Of a stretch of DNA of 64,000 bases, positions 1-12,652 are shown piece by piece; positions within the stretch are counted from its first letter, which is position 1, and every line of letters begins with the position of its first letter. Source of the DNA: Paramecium pentaurelia (Eukaryota; Ciliophora; Oligohymenophorea; Peniculida; Parameciidae); the NCBI GenBank assembly GCA_905183005.1, contig CAJJDO010000038.1:186001-250000 (forward strand). The letters run 5' to 3'. The notes beneath the pieces were generated by a model that saw only the letters and a program-made list of their open reading frames with translations, had not been told where the DNA came from and did no database searches. The position numbers were made by a program, and so were the translations under genes.

Positions 1-3000
1 TTTTTTAATTATTAAGCATGCCAATCTATATGTTCATTAAGCATTACCTATTTTAAAATTTAGAAAACTAAATCATATGTAGTTTTATTGTCAATTGCAA
101 CTAGATAAATTAAATTTTCAAGAAATACTGGTTAAGATTCCTCATATTCTAAATGACTAGTATAAAATTTTAATTCTAGCAGAGTGTCTAATAATGATTA
201 ATTTTTATTTGATTAATTTTTTGTTAATATATTAAACAATTTATTTTGATTATGCAATCCAAAATTATTTAAACATTGTAATAATTATGTAATTAATTAT
301 TTATCAAAAATAAATCTTCTTTATATAAGTTATCTCAAATAAATCATATTTTGTGATTAATCCCTTTATTATTTTAATTATTAATTATTATTAATTTGTG
401 TATCTAATTCATCAAGGAAACTATAAATTTCTTATGTCTATTCTTGTAATTCTAGATTAATTGTGCAAACTTAAATTAAGAATTCTAAATATATAAGTAT
501 TTAACTCCAATATCTCTCAATTAATTAATCATGTTTATTTTACAAATTCAAGAAAAACTTTGTAAGATACTTTTATGCTTCAAATAATTCTTTGCAAAAT
601 AATTTTAATGTAGTTTATTTATTTTCAAATAATATGTTAAGATTATTAGTTATTGTTTATGTTTATTAACATATTTCTTGATAAGTCAATTCTGATATAT
701 TGAGTTGCTTTAATTAATGCAATTCTAATTATCCAATTTTTTTTATTTAATCAAAGATATCATTAGATAATGCAAAACCAAATGTAATCATTGATTAAAA
801 TGAAAGTACATGTTTTTATTATGATTCTTGATCTATTAAAGCTAAATTCTAATATAATTTTTCATGTTCTTAAGGAGCAATCTATGATAATAAGTTCAGC
901 CATTTTAAGGCTTTTTAATATTGAATCATTGTAGCATTTAAATCTTAAGAACATTTATCTTATTATTTTAAGGAACAAAAGATCATAAAAATATATTCTA
1001 TAATCTTATTTATATGTTATGATTTCTTTGCAATAGTAAATAAATATTCTAATAAATTACCATTCGATTTTGGGTTATTCAAATTTTAATCTAATTGTTT
1101 ACTAAGATTAGAATCTAATTTTTATTAAAAATCATTAATTAGGGTTAAAAATCTTTCCAAAATATTTTATTATGTATTAGCTTTTGGGAAATTTTATATT
1201 AAAATTTTCATGAATTATTCTTAATCCAAAACTTAAATTTCATTTTGCTCTTTTTATATTTCAGTTTCCATCTTTAATTTTTGTTAATCTTATTAATTTT
1301 ATATTTCTTGATTCTGTTCAGTATTTTTTAACATTTAATCAAAAGCTTCTTCTTATTCTTCTTCATCATCAGAAATTCTCTCATTAATCAACATGTCAAT
1401 TATCATAGTAGGTTCAGGAATTTCAATTCTTTATATAGCTTTTTTGATTAATTATTATTTGAATCCCATATCACATAAATCATTTATAATAGCTTTGATT
1501 TCAGGTCTATCAAATAATGATTTTTTCTATTCTTATTGTATATCATTTCCAGTTAAAATTTAATTAATATCTTTATTTCCAATTAGTTATTATTCTTTTG
1601 TTTCAGTTCCAGCTATCTTTCTCATCTCTTATACTTAAAAATCTTTAATTGAATAAAACTTTTATATTAATTGTTCTAATAAAGTCTTTAAATTACCTTC
1701 ACAATTATTATAGAGTAATAGATCAATCATTTAATTAAGTATTGATGCTTAAGCTACAAAAATTTCATTACATACAATATCTAATTATTAATTATCTTAA
1801 ATTAATTAATCTGATAATTATATCTTGTCTATAACAATCTTCTTAAAAATTAATAATTTAATAATATTATCTATATGTTAATGTATAGCTTCTATAAATC
1901 CTGGCAAAATCTTTCTTATAATCTCTTATTCTTTTGTACCATTAAATTATTATTATCTTTAGATACTATCCAAATGTTATATAATCTCAATCAATTACAA
2001 AAAGAAATTACTGTTCTAGAAACAGATTACAGCAAATTATAATGGTTAATATTATTGTTCTAAATTCAAAAATAAATTTTAGAGAAATTTGAATGATTTT
2101 AACATATCTTACAAATAAGTTACAATAGATATAATTTATATTCCTTGAGCTTATTTAAGTTATTGACACTTTTCTTAAAAATTCGAGAAGAATAATTAAG
2201 TTATTTCTCCATATTTCTTAATCACAAAGTCTTTCTATTCAACTTGTGTTTATAATTTACTAATCAAATCCAAACATGATGATTACAATGGTATCAAATT
2301 ATCCTTACTAATCCTTCTCCTTATTTAAGAGTCTTCATCATAACTAGTCTAATTTTTCTGAATCTATTATTTAGCAGACATAAACATCATTATGGATTCA
2401 TGAAAACCTGCATGTTATGAAGATAGATAATAGATTTCTAATAATTAAGAAATCATTAAATGACTATCTTAATTTTATGGTACACCCTAATTAATACACA
2501 TCTTAATTAAATAATGAATCAAGTGGAAACGACTTAGTATATAAAATCCTCTATAAGTTTAAGGAGATATATGTTTGATTATTTTTCTAAAAAAATATTT
2601 GTCACTCATATGGATAGACAAAGCATCATAATCAACTAATTTCCCAATATCTATAATCTTTTAATCACCTATAACCATATAATTTTAAGAGATTAAATCT
2701 AATTCCTTCCATAAAGAAGTATAAGGATTCAATTTTGTTTTCTTACATAAAATACCAACATAATGTTCGACATATCTATCCTTATTTTTACTACCTATCA
2801 GTATTGGACTCATTATAATCTTCTCCAATGCTTCTACAAATTTTTAATTCTTTAAAAGAGAGTTAAATAAAATATCCTTTTATCTTTAAGCTTCTTCTAA
2901 TTATAACTCTTCGTATCCTTGAAATGATCGATATGATGATTTCCTCTCTGGCTGTAATTGCATAAATAATTGTAATAATGCTTACAAGCTTTTTGAAGAA

Positions 3001-4777
3001 CTATAAAAAGATTGTAATTTATCTTAATTACTAACTATTTCCTCTATTTTATCTTTACTTAAATCTACTAATTATGAAATCTGAACAAATGTATTCTCTA
3101 TCACCTTCTCTATTTATTTTTTTGCCAATACACTTTAACTATATAGCATAATAATCTTCTTTGCAAAATCATCACTCACTGATGGATCATTTAATAGTTC
3201 AGTTGATGGCAAATAACATTTTACAAAGACTCTTTTAATTAAATTATCTTTTTCTTATTTATCTTCATTATTATTTGATGACTATGATAATGATATTGCT
3301 TATTCATTTGTACTGATTGCAATTAACAAATTTATAATTGTTACTATTAATGGAGATGCTCTTGAGCATATCTTTAATAAATCAAATATTCTATTGATTA
3401 AATATTATAAACTATTGTTTTCACAGAATTATCTTACTCTAGCAGGATTCTCTCCCATTGTTATGGCTAATTAAGTAATCAAATAAGTGTATAATGTTTC
3501 ATTTAGTTCAGCAGAATGTAGTGTATCTTCTAAAATCTTGTTAGACCAGATTTCTGTAAGCAATTTATGATATCTTTCAGGAACTGGCATCAAAAATTCA
3601 GATTAAGCATTTTATATCTACACTTAATCAAATTCTTATTTATAGTATGTAACCAATTAATTTAATAATTGAAATGCTCTTATTTATAATTGAATTTAGG
3701 ATTTCTTATTACAATACTTAAGAATTTCTATTAATCCCTAAATTATTTAACTTTCTAATTAATAATCTAATTATTAATTTTAATTATTGCCTGGTAATTC
3801 AATAATGAGATTAACACAATAACTTAAGATTGGATTTAAAATATAATATGGTAATTTAGTTTCTCCATCTTATCCAAATGATTTTCTAATGATTTAAATA
3901 ATTATAAAATTCCATTATGTATAATTTGGTTATTTCTTGAATATCTAAGTAAATTATTGATCACATAATTATTAAAAGAACAATTATTAAAATTTAACAT
4001 TTAAATTCATTCTATTATCATAGAAATACCCTTCAGTTATTTAGAGTTCTTTCTTCCACCAAATTAATGTGTCTTAAATTCCTTATAATTCAAATAACCA
4101 CAATTTATCTAAGAATGTATTATGCTCATATAATTAAATTTGCTTTGATTTAATGAATTTGAGACTCTCTACTAATGTATCTTCTAAATATTCATCCTTT
4201 TTGCTAGCAATCATCCTTATTAATAAAAATAAAAAGTCCTTTTAATCTATTAATCTATTGTTAATATCTGTCATAAATTTAGGATTAATTAATTGTAATT
4301 CTGAGAATGTACATTTAAAATGAAATATGTAATTACTTATGAACATCTTCTATAATAATTGTTCATCATTAGAATATTAACATAGTAATCGAATATAGAT
4401 TTAATCAAATAGAATACTATCTTTTTAGACTTTAATTTCTGTTGCAATCTATTAACTTTAATCTAATGGATTTTTAGATTAATCAAAAGGAATATCTAAA
4501 ATAATAGGTGGAGACTTTAGTATTTTTCTGAGATTGCTCATTTCCAAATATCTTTGATAATTATTCATATCTTCATTTGGCATAGTTATTTTGAGATTAT
4601 AATTATCAATTGTATATTAAAACAATTCTTAATATTCTTAATCTGACAAATTGTAGATATTCTTTTAAAAAAATGCATTAATATACATGAATCTTATAAA
4701 GATTCTCTCAAATTACTCAACTATGATATATAATTTAATTAATTACTTTTAAATTTACAATATTTGGATGAATTCAT
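1..4777 (-). CDS. Giant UBA-domain protein, C-terminus beyond the window
   Basis: One reading frame stays free of TGA for about 1,580 codons from an ATG at 4777 to the window edge, so the protein is incomplete at its C-terminus. One intron of 26 nt (4721-4746) brings the ATG into frame. Most of the sequence is helical and Leu/Ile/Gln-rich, like a repeat scaffold. Near residues 1085-1125 there is a UBA-like segment (CDMGFKQQLIKKAI, then a second helix), followed directly by an acidic stretch (ISDDEEEQEE) and more helical sequence. UBA domains bind ubiquitin. Very large proteins with an internal UBA and a later catalytic domain include HUWE1/UPL-type HECT ligases, but no HECT is visible here because the end is missing. 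The ligase idea is inference only; the UBA call is moderately sure and the gene itself is certain. Confidence 0.8.
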
Positions 4778-4886
4778 TGATTCAATCAAATATTACATGC
4801 ATTACACTAATTTATATATTTTTTATATTTCATAATCTGGATTGTGAAATATTAGTGTCAAAATATATTCATAACTAAAAAACATA

Positions 4887-5252
4887 TCAACTTTAAATTA
4901 TTTAAATTGAAATACTTATTTTTTAATTTGCTGATTTGATTATGTAATCACAACACTATAAACACAAATCCCAAATTTAAATAGAATCAGATTCACCCAG
5001 CAATTAAATGCAGAGGGTTTGGTCTTGGTCTTGAAATAAAGCTACTGCTGCTTTAAATATTGTGTCAATTGTTTCACAAATGATGCGTGTATACATGGGA
5101 TTCTACAATTGTTTGCATTATGCAAAATCTTAAATTCTTTCGACAAAAGGCTTCTTGGTTGTTTCAATCCAAGAGTAATCAGTTGAATCCACATATTTAG
5201 ATTTCTTATATCTTCTAACCATGCTCTCAAAATAAGCTTAGGGTATTCGCAT
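4887..5252 (-). CDS. Small conserved-looking protein of unknown function (121 aa)
   Basis: An intronless ciliate-code frame runs from ATG at 5252 to TGA at 4887. A second in-frame ATG lies ten codons downstream, so the start could be at 5222. The product begins MRIPQAYFES, continues with a basic patch (VRRYKKSKY) and an aromatic segment (TDYSWIETT), and has a Cys-rich stretch near the end (WDLCLQCCDY). I see no signal peptide and recognise no domain. It lies between the giant UBA gene, on the same strand with 109 bp between them, and the divergent uS9m gene, whose start is 82 bp away, so the two probably share a promoter region. No function is offered. Confidence 0.6.
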
Positions 5253-5334
5253 CTTTTAATTTTAATTATTGAATAAATGTAATATTTTTAATATTTCTAT
5301 ATAAATTAGGTATAAATAATTTATTTAAATAATT

Positions 5335-7534
5335 ATGCTCAGATTAGTGAGCAGAGTGAGGTTTTGTGTAGCTCAAAGAAATTTCTTTGTGTTGCCTCCA
5401 TTGTATCCAGAGAAAGAGGACATGGCATACAGACCTAAGATTACATCCTATGATGATTCATAAAAGCAATTGCATGCTGTTTATAAGAAGAAATTGGGAA
5501 AAATTAAAAGTAGAGTGACATAGTATTTAAATTAATTAAAAATAGACGAGTGAGAGAGATGTAGCCTAAATAAGAAATCAAATTGGAATTGAATTAAAAG
5601 AATAGTTAAGATTTACTATAAAATGTATTGAAACATGTCTACATTGATGAAGAAACTAATTGTCCTTTAGGATTATTTTTTGATGACTTTGTTTATGATA
5701 TCAAGATGAAAAGAGGACAACAATATGAAGCAGAATATAATCGTAAAGTTTAAGGATTGTTATCTTAAATGGTATTTGATATATTTTAAATATATAGAGA
5801 GTAATGTCAGAAACTGAACTATTACAAACATCTCAAGATTTATTGGTTAAAAGTGAAGCACCTGAATATATAGCAAAAGCAAGAAAGGTTGTTTTTGATA
5901 GATTTTTAGAAGGAATTAAATAATTACCAGAAGAGGAAAGAAAGAAAATTTTAGGTGATGATGCTTAAGATTTTGATAAGAAATTAACTGATGAAGCAAT
6001 TTTAAATAAATATATAGATACTAATTCTGTTAATACAGTAGCTGAAGAGATGGCAAAAGAAAATTTGTAAAAGGATTTATAAGATTTTTAAATTTATGAT
6101 CCAAAATATAATGATAAAAATTAATAACTCACTTTTGGAAAAGCTTATCTAAAAGAACTTGATTTCTATGAATCTGGATGCACTGTTGAAGAAATATCAG
6201 ATGATGAAAGATTATTAAAAATGAGATATATTAGACCATCTGATGGTTAAGAAGCATTATAAACTGAATAGTCTATTGTTGATAAAGTTAATTTAAATTT
6301 TGTTAAAAGAGCCTATTTGAAAAGATTAGCTGATAAATCATAAGAACCTAAAGAACCAAAAAAATTAATAAATGCTAAAGATCAAGAAGAATTAGAATTA
6401 AAACGATTAAGAAAATACTTTAAAAATTTAGATAAATAATCCTTAACACTTTAAATGAAAGCAAAATAAATAGATAAAAGAATTAATGATCCAGTCAAAT
6501 TCTAAGATATTGTTAATAATATAGACTTTTTATTATTAGGTGCTCCTAAATTCATAAAAGATTTGTATAAGGATCCAAATAATAAAATTAAAGGATATGA
6601 ATCTGTATTTTAAGATTTAGAGAAAACTAAAGGATAAAGTCTATTTTGGAAAGATTTTAAATCTTCATTTGAGACTATCTTCCCTGAAATTAAACTCAAT
6701 AAATAATAAGATACATTTGTAGACATTAAAAAACAACCATATAATAGACAGTATAATATAATCATATCTTAGTGTTAAAGAATTATTTTAGGAAAAGGTA
6801 GATGAAGTAAAATAAGATGAATATCAATTTTCAATTGAATTATATAAAGAATTCCAACAACCTAGTAATTTAGAATTCTTCCATCATTATTTAACAAATA
6901 TTTTCAAATTGAATAGAGAATAAATAAATGATGGATTATAAGCTTTTGGTGATAATACAAATCCATATACTTATGAAATACCAAGCACAGCAATGATGGC
7001 TGATGATGTAGATCCAGATTTTAAGGATGTTGTTGAAGAAGAAGTTAAGATTGAGGATTTCAAAGAAAAGAGTGCAATTTAGATTGATTAATTAATAGAA
7101 AAAGATTATAGTGAATCTTCTTTACTTTATTATGTAGGAAGAGGAAGAAGAAAGTCATCAATTTGTTATGTATAATTAAAGAAAGGGGTTGGAGAAGTTA
7201 CTATAAATGGTAAAAATCTTATTAATTACTTTACTCATCCATTTTATAGAAGAACAGCATTAAGAGTTTTAGAATTAGCTCATTTGTCATGTTTAGTTGA
7301 TGTCAATGTGTAAATAATCTAATTAAAATCATTAGTGTAATAAGAGGAGGTAGTTAGTCAGCATAATCTCAATGCATATGCTCAGCTTTAAGTAGAGCCA
7401 TTGTAAAAATGTGTCCGAGTATCAAGGGAATATTTAGAAAATTATTGTTAACTAGAACTGATAGTAGATAAGTAGAAAGAAAGAAGCTTGGTTTATATAA
7501 AGCTAGAAAGAAGTATCCTTATAGCAGAAGATGA
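5335..7534 (+). CDS. Mitochondrial small-subunit ribosomal protein uS9m with a long N-terminal extension (700 aa)
   Basis: Four introns (5523-5545, 5772-5797, 6751-6772, 7310-7335; 22-26 nt) give a spliced length divisible by three. The last ~125 residues are a clear uS9 domain: YYVGRGRRKSS at its start, VTINGKNLINYF, a RGGSQSAQ segment matching the glycine loop, the VERKKLGLYKARKK block, and a C-terminal SRR in place of the usual SKR that reaches the ribosomal P site. The N-terminus (MLRLVSRVRFCVAQRNFF) looks like a mitochondrial targeting peptide. Between them lie about 550 charged, mostly helical residues. Bacterial uS9 is about 130 aa, so this is a very large extension, as seen in other ciliate mitoribosomal proteins. 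The uS9 call is certain; the mitochondrial location follows from the presequence. Confidence 0.93.
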
Positions 7535-7589
7535 GATGTTATATTTTTTATCTATATAATTGTATATTAACATTCAAATATAATCATCA

Positions 7590-8410
7590 TTACCATTTTT
7601 TATGTAAAATCTTCAACTTACTTTTAATTAGCTATATCTATTTTGAATTCCTCTTAATCATGTTAATGTAAATGAATTTATTGATCCACTTCTTAATTCC
7701 CTTCTTTTTCTACATCTTCATAATCAAACTAGACTGAAACATATAAAAATGCTGATATTCCAGTATAGTTTTTAAGTTATTTACCAGAAGTATATAAATT
7801 AGAGAAGATAAACACTTATTCTTAATTTCCTCAATCATTTTCAGCCATTATCTCCTTACTTTTGGATTTTTGGTTCTTACAACCATATCACTTATTGCCT
7901 AAACTATGAGAAAATTCAATGTCTTTCTTTCCATATGCTACTTATGTTATATCTAATCGAAGTTACTAAAATAACTTCTCTAAGATCATAACTTCTCGCA
8001 TAGCTCTTATAATTTCTCAAGATCTAACTTTTTATTTTCTAATTTTTACTAAAATTATTGATCTTCTAAAATTTCCATTAAAATATTAAAATATTCTGAA
8101 CTTGATTTTGTTTCTAAGTAGAAATCATGCTTCACAAATCTATAATAAAATAATTAAAATGATTACCCTGAAGATGCTAATATCAAACATTTTACTTATT
8201 CAAACAATGAAACTCATTACAAAACTATCAAACATGTTCTAAAAAACTCTTTATTCATTCTAACTTCATTTCTTGATTATTTATTTTTCTACTTTTTATT
8301 TTAATCTTGTAGTTGCTGATCCTATCAAACATAGATTCCCCTACTCCTTCTTCCATTATAAATGCTGTCGTTTCTGATTAAGTTTACAATTATTTAATCT
8401 AATATTGCAT
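7590..8410 (-). CDS. Probable multi-intron gene, exon structure unresolved
   Basis: No single minus-strand frame is open, but coding-like pieces chain together if several short introns are removed. A start is plausible at 8410 (MQYQIKQLQTQSETT). A 23-nt intron at about 8319-8341 joins it to a Gln/Lys-rich exon (DQQLQDQNKKQKNKQ). Later pieces include a coiled-coil-like exon (YFNILMEILEDQQFQQK) and an acidic C-terminal piece (QFDYEDVEKEGNQE). At least one join needs an intron near 38 nt, and two alternative paths exist in the middle. The 3' end abuts or overlaps the uS9m stop. It may be an intact gene or one starting to decay. I recognise no domain, and coordinates are approximate. Confidence 0.4.
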
Positions 8411-8571
8411 AATGAAGTCTATCTCAAATTGTCTGTATATATTACAATTTATTAATTTAACTCAAATTCGTAGTTCAACTTTGATGAAACCAACACCTTT
8501 TATTATTTTTTTGCTTAAAATTTTAATTAAAAATTAATTTCTTTATTAATTACTGTAGAATTATTTAAAAA

Positions 8572-10167
8572 ATGAACTAAAATAGTTAACTTCAAGAAGA
8601 AATTACTAAGGAACTCTTAACAATAAAATAAGATATTGAATTCAAAGTTCCTGAATTTATTAGGTAAGGTTGTCTTGAATTGAAAGTTGATCAAATTTCA
8701 TTGTAAAAAAAACAAGATATCATTAAATGTTTAGGTGGTAATAAATATAAATAGGATAAACAATTTATCCCAAAATTAACTGAATGTTTACTCAGTCATC
8801 TACTAAGAATGAGAAAATGTAGTTTATAATCTACTAATATTAATCCAGCAAGACCCATATATTTAGGATAATTGATTACAATAACAATGTTTTATTATGA
8901 AGATAAGATAATTAAATCTTATTCAATCTTAGAAGAACTCACAAAATTTATTAATAAATAAATACATATCTATTATGAAAACATTCGTGAAAGATTAAAG
9001 TTAATTAAAGATAAAGAATAATTATTATTAAATTAATTGAGAAACTCTCAATCTAATAATGATAACTAAAATGAAATACAACAAAATGATAACTTTATAA
9101 AATGCTATTGTTACTCATAACCAGGTTTATATGAATAAATCAAAACTAAATTAAAAACTTCCAAAGTTCTAATATGCAAAATTTGTTAATAGAATTTTCA
9201 TGGATTTTGTTTACAAATCAATAAAAATATACAAGATTTTATATGTCCATATTGTGCTCTTGTAATGATAAATCCTTAAAATAAAGTTATTGATTAAATA
9301 GTTTAATCTACATTTCAATAATTTCTTCAATTAAAAAATGAGAAACATTTCTTATTTAATTGTCCTGTAAAACATAAAGGATCTCAAATAGAGATTAGAT
9401 GTTTAAGAATAGATGGTAAAGATGGATTAAATGAAATTACTTGGCCTGATTATGGGGAATTGTAAATAAATGGTGTAAAAATGACTGAATTTAAACCTTT
9501 AAGCATAAATTATCGTGTTATGAAACGCAAGGATGATTCCATTAATATTACTAATTATATCAAATATAATGAATAGAATCGTATTACTTTAATTGAATAT
9601 AAATCTAATGAAGAATTGAAAAAATAATTTAGAATATAACATTAATGTATTTATTTTTTAGGTATATTTTCCATTAATTAAATGAATGCCAAAGAATTCT
9701 TATTAGATATTAAACAATATCATAAAAATTATTTAAGTATTGAAGATTCAATTAAATTATTCAAATAAGAATGTTCTACTAAAAAGGATGTCAAAATAAA
9801 ATCAATTAAAATCAGTCTATTATGTCCTATTACTTTATAATTAATTAATATTCCAGCTAGAGGTAGATTTTGTAATCATTTATAATGTTTTGATTTGGAG
9901 AATTTTATTACTGCAATTGTTGATTAAAAAGACAAAAAAATTTGGAAATGTCCTATTTGTAAATTAAAATGTTTTAAATTCTTAATTGATGACTATTAAT
10001 AAGTGATTTTGGAATTAATCTCTGAAAATAGATTATTAAATAAAGAGGTTGAATTTAATGAGAATGGAGAGATAACAGATAAAATTCTAAGAGAATTATG
10101 TAATCAACATCTCAAGAATCAATATTAAATAAATGATCGAATTAAAAAATTAATTAAAAATGACTGA
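8572..10167 (+). CDS. PIAS/Siz-type SUMO E3 ligase with PHD and SP-RING domains (531 aa)
   Basis: This is a single intronless frame. The N-terminal ~100 residues resemble a SAP-type helical region. At residues ~185-240 a PHD-like zinc finger is seen (CKICQQNFHGFCLQ, then CPYCAL). The SP-RING (MIZ) domain near residues 420-470 is diagnostic: ISLLCPITLQLINIPARG, then FCNHLQCFDLENF, then WKCPICKLKC, with the Cys/His pattern typical of Siz/PIAS proteins. These nuclear enzymes bring SUMO-loaded Ubc9 to substrates. The order SAP-PHD-PINIT-SP-RING matches plant and yeast Siz proteins rather than animal PIAS, which lacks the PHD. Its stop lies 12 bp from the stop of the convergent DUSP gene, so the 3' UTRs must overlap. 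Confidence 0.9.
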
Positions 10168-10179
10168 TTTATAATGAAA

Positions 10180-11360
10180 TCAAATATCTTAATAATCAAT
10201 AAGTTCATCATTAGTACCTTCTTCTTATTATTCTTTTTTGAAACAGTTTTCCTACTCAATCTACAAAATGATTTGATTTATATTCTCAATAGCCTGTTCC
10301 TCCTTTAATAATATAAGTGGGTAGTTTTTGTGATTTTAGAGAATAGATTCAATTTCATTTTTGAATTCATTTATATCTCTCAACACTAAATATTTAAATA
10401 TTATACTCAAATTGCTGTTATTGTTTGGATTTGTATCATCTTCAAATTCATGTGATTTTGAACTGTCAAGTATTGATTGGATTTCCCTTGATTCAATTGT
10501 TGATTCTGTTGAACCAGGTATATGATTTTAGAAATCCTACATCATTGTAATTTCATCTAAATTTTCAGAAAATTCAATGTCCCTCTTATTAGGTTTAAAA
10601 AACCATAGAGATTTAAATTCCAATTCATAGATTAAAGTCGAAGTTTTATTTAATATGACCTTTTTGCTTGTTTAGTTAAAGCATAAATAATTTGATATGT
10701 TGAATTGTTATGAAAGTATCTTATTTATAACTTATTCGATTGTAAAAGCTAAGGGTACAACCTTAGTTATATAAGTAAAAGAATCGTTTTCATTTTAAAT
10801 CAAAAACTCCATTTGTGTCATGTCTACAGGTATTACGAGACCCTTTGGCAATTCTTAAATATCGTGTTACGACAGAAATGTAAAGTCATGAATATTACTT
10901 TTTCTAATCTCTTGTATTCCAATGGTATATAGTGGTATACATGGACCTATAAAAGAATTATCATAATAAAGACCTCCTTTGACATATTTCATAAGGAAAT
11001 TCCATAATTCAGAGCAAACGAAATGAACCTGATAACGTTTATCAGCTTTGAGAACTTGCTCTTACGAATTTAATTATATTATTTGAGGATCAATGTTGAA
11101 CTCTATTTTGAAATTTGCAATCAAACCTTTTAATTGTATCGATTCTTCCTAACAAATACTATAAAGATTATTGATAGAGTTACCAGAGAGAATAGTTATC
11201 GATCTAAGTTAAATTAGAATTGCAACAAAATAATTCCTCCTAAAATTACTCGAACCTATTTATTAAATTTTTAGACTAGATACCATTTAAGATTAACAGC
11301 AAATAATTGAGAACTCGAGAGATCATTTTAAGTTTCAAGAAATTTCTCCAATAAACTCAT
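10180..11360 (-). CDS. DUSP-domain protein (375 aa)
   Basis: Two introns (11256-11283, 28 nt; 11159-11183, 25 nt) give 376 codons including the stop. Residues ~20-160 look like a DUSP domain (domain in ubiquitin-specific proteases): an early FAVNLKWFEQFQEEL, then YQVHFVCSELWNFL and the conserved turn region MKYVKGG, ending with an LPKGLVIPVD strand. No USP catalytic Cys or His box follows. The rest is Ser/Glu-rich and ends in an acidic tail, so this is a stand-alone DUSP-like protein rather than a peptidase, or a heavily reduced one. The uL10 gene lies 33 bp upstream on the same strand. The DUSP assignment is moderate. Confidence 0.7.
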
Positions 11361-11393
11361 TGTATTTTATATTATTATTTTTACTATACTTTA

Positions 11394-12441
11394 TCAATCG
11401 AATAAGCCACCCATATCAACATCTTCTTCTGGCTCTTCTGCTTTGGCTGGTGCTTATTAAACTGGTTTATCTTCAACCTTGGCAGCAATAGGAGCTGAAG
11501 TTGGTGCTGGAGCGTTTGATTATTTGATTTGATCAAAAATAAATCCTGATTGTAATCCAATGGCAGCCAAATCTTTGAAAGCATTAGCCAAAACATATGG
11601 AGCTGAAGATTCATTTACCCAGCCTTATAATATGATGCAACATAATACCATTAGCTAATGAGATTGCAGAAATGTTTGTCACATTCTTTTGGAACTTAGC
11701 AAGAATATCATTCAAATTAACGGATACTTATTATTTATTCAAAATAGATCCATTATCATAACAGGCCAATACTTCCATACCATATAAAAATGGTTTCTTT
11801 CCCAATTTTTATAACAAAACAGCTTATGATTAACCAACTTTTTATCCTGTCTTCAAAACCACAAAGTCTTTAGTAATTTAGATTTGTCCTTTTTCAATTT
11901 TGGTTGGAATTTGTAATGCATGGAAGAATTAAATTGAAGCTGGATCCATACCAGTTGGACCAGGTGGAATAACAACATCAATTGGAGCAATAGCACCAAC
12001 TCTGGCTGGTGTTTCAACCTTATTTTCTTCAATGACCGATTTAAGATCAAAGACAGGTGTATCGGTAAATATGAATCCTATTTTACCAGCCACTTAATTT
12101 TTTAAGACATCTAATTCTTTAATTGCAGCTCCAAATTTCTTCAATTCATCATAATATTCATGGGTTTCTGGTAAATCTTAAACTCTTGTTGCCAAAACTT
12201 TCTTAAATAATGTCTAAATATAGATATGGTTCAATACATTCTTTCCTATGACTAGAAGAGCATTTCTTTTAGCCAATATTCTTCTAATGTCTTATACTTA
12301 TTTGGATCCAACATTAGCTAATCCAACTATAATCACTTGTTAGTATTTTGATAATAACTCATAGATCTTTCTAAAATTAATTCACAAAATGAAATACTTG
12401 AATTAAGCAGGCTTTTTATCTTTTGTTTCCTTCTTTCCCAT
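11394..12441 (-). CDS. RPLP0: Large-subunit ribosomal stalk protein uL10 (P0), 331 aa
   Basis: Introns at 12371-12397 (27 nt) and 11624-11648 (25 nt) give 332 codons including the stop. The protein starts MGKKETKDKKPAQFK, has the rRNA-binding region with LAKRNALLVIGKNV, and the P0 signature IAPIDVVIPPGPTGMDP. It ends in the acidic stalk tail EEPEEDVDMGGLFD, which recruits GTPase factors. Length matches the family (about 310-320 aa). P0 anchors the P1/P2 stalk on the 60S subunit in the cytosol. Every Q in the alignable regions is TAA, TAG or CAA/CAG, so this gene is direct proof of the ciliate code here. Confidence 0.97.
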
Positions 12442-12652
12442 TATTTATTTAAAAATAAGATTTCTTTTTTTTTTATAAACAATTCAAGTTTTATAAAGTT
12501 TTTTATTATTTGCTCTGTATTCATCTAACTTAAATAAATTCAAATGATTTTTGACCTTTCCAATGAGATTAGTATCTTAAATTGATAAATATGTAATATT
12601 TTTAAGAAAGAAGAAGAATAATTTAAATTGTTATCAATATGATGTATAATTA

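Noticed and set aside
7590..8410. Possible use of TGA as tryptophan
   Set aside because: A few TGAs fall where Trp would fit, but all resolved genes end at TGA and encode Trp with TGG. Intron-based readings explain most of these sites without a second code change.
11384..12050. Short minus-strand Gln/Leu-rich ORFs inside the uL10 gene
   Set aside because: They are off-frame shadows; the correct frame gives uL10 with its EDVDMGGLFD tail.
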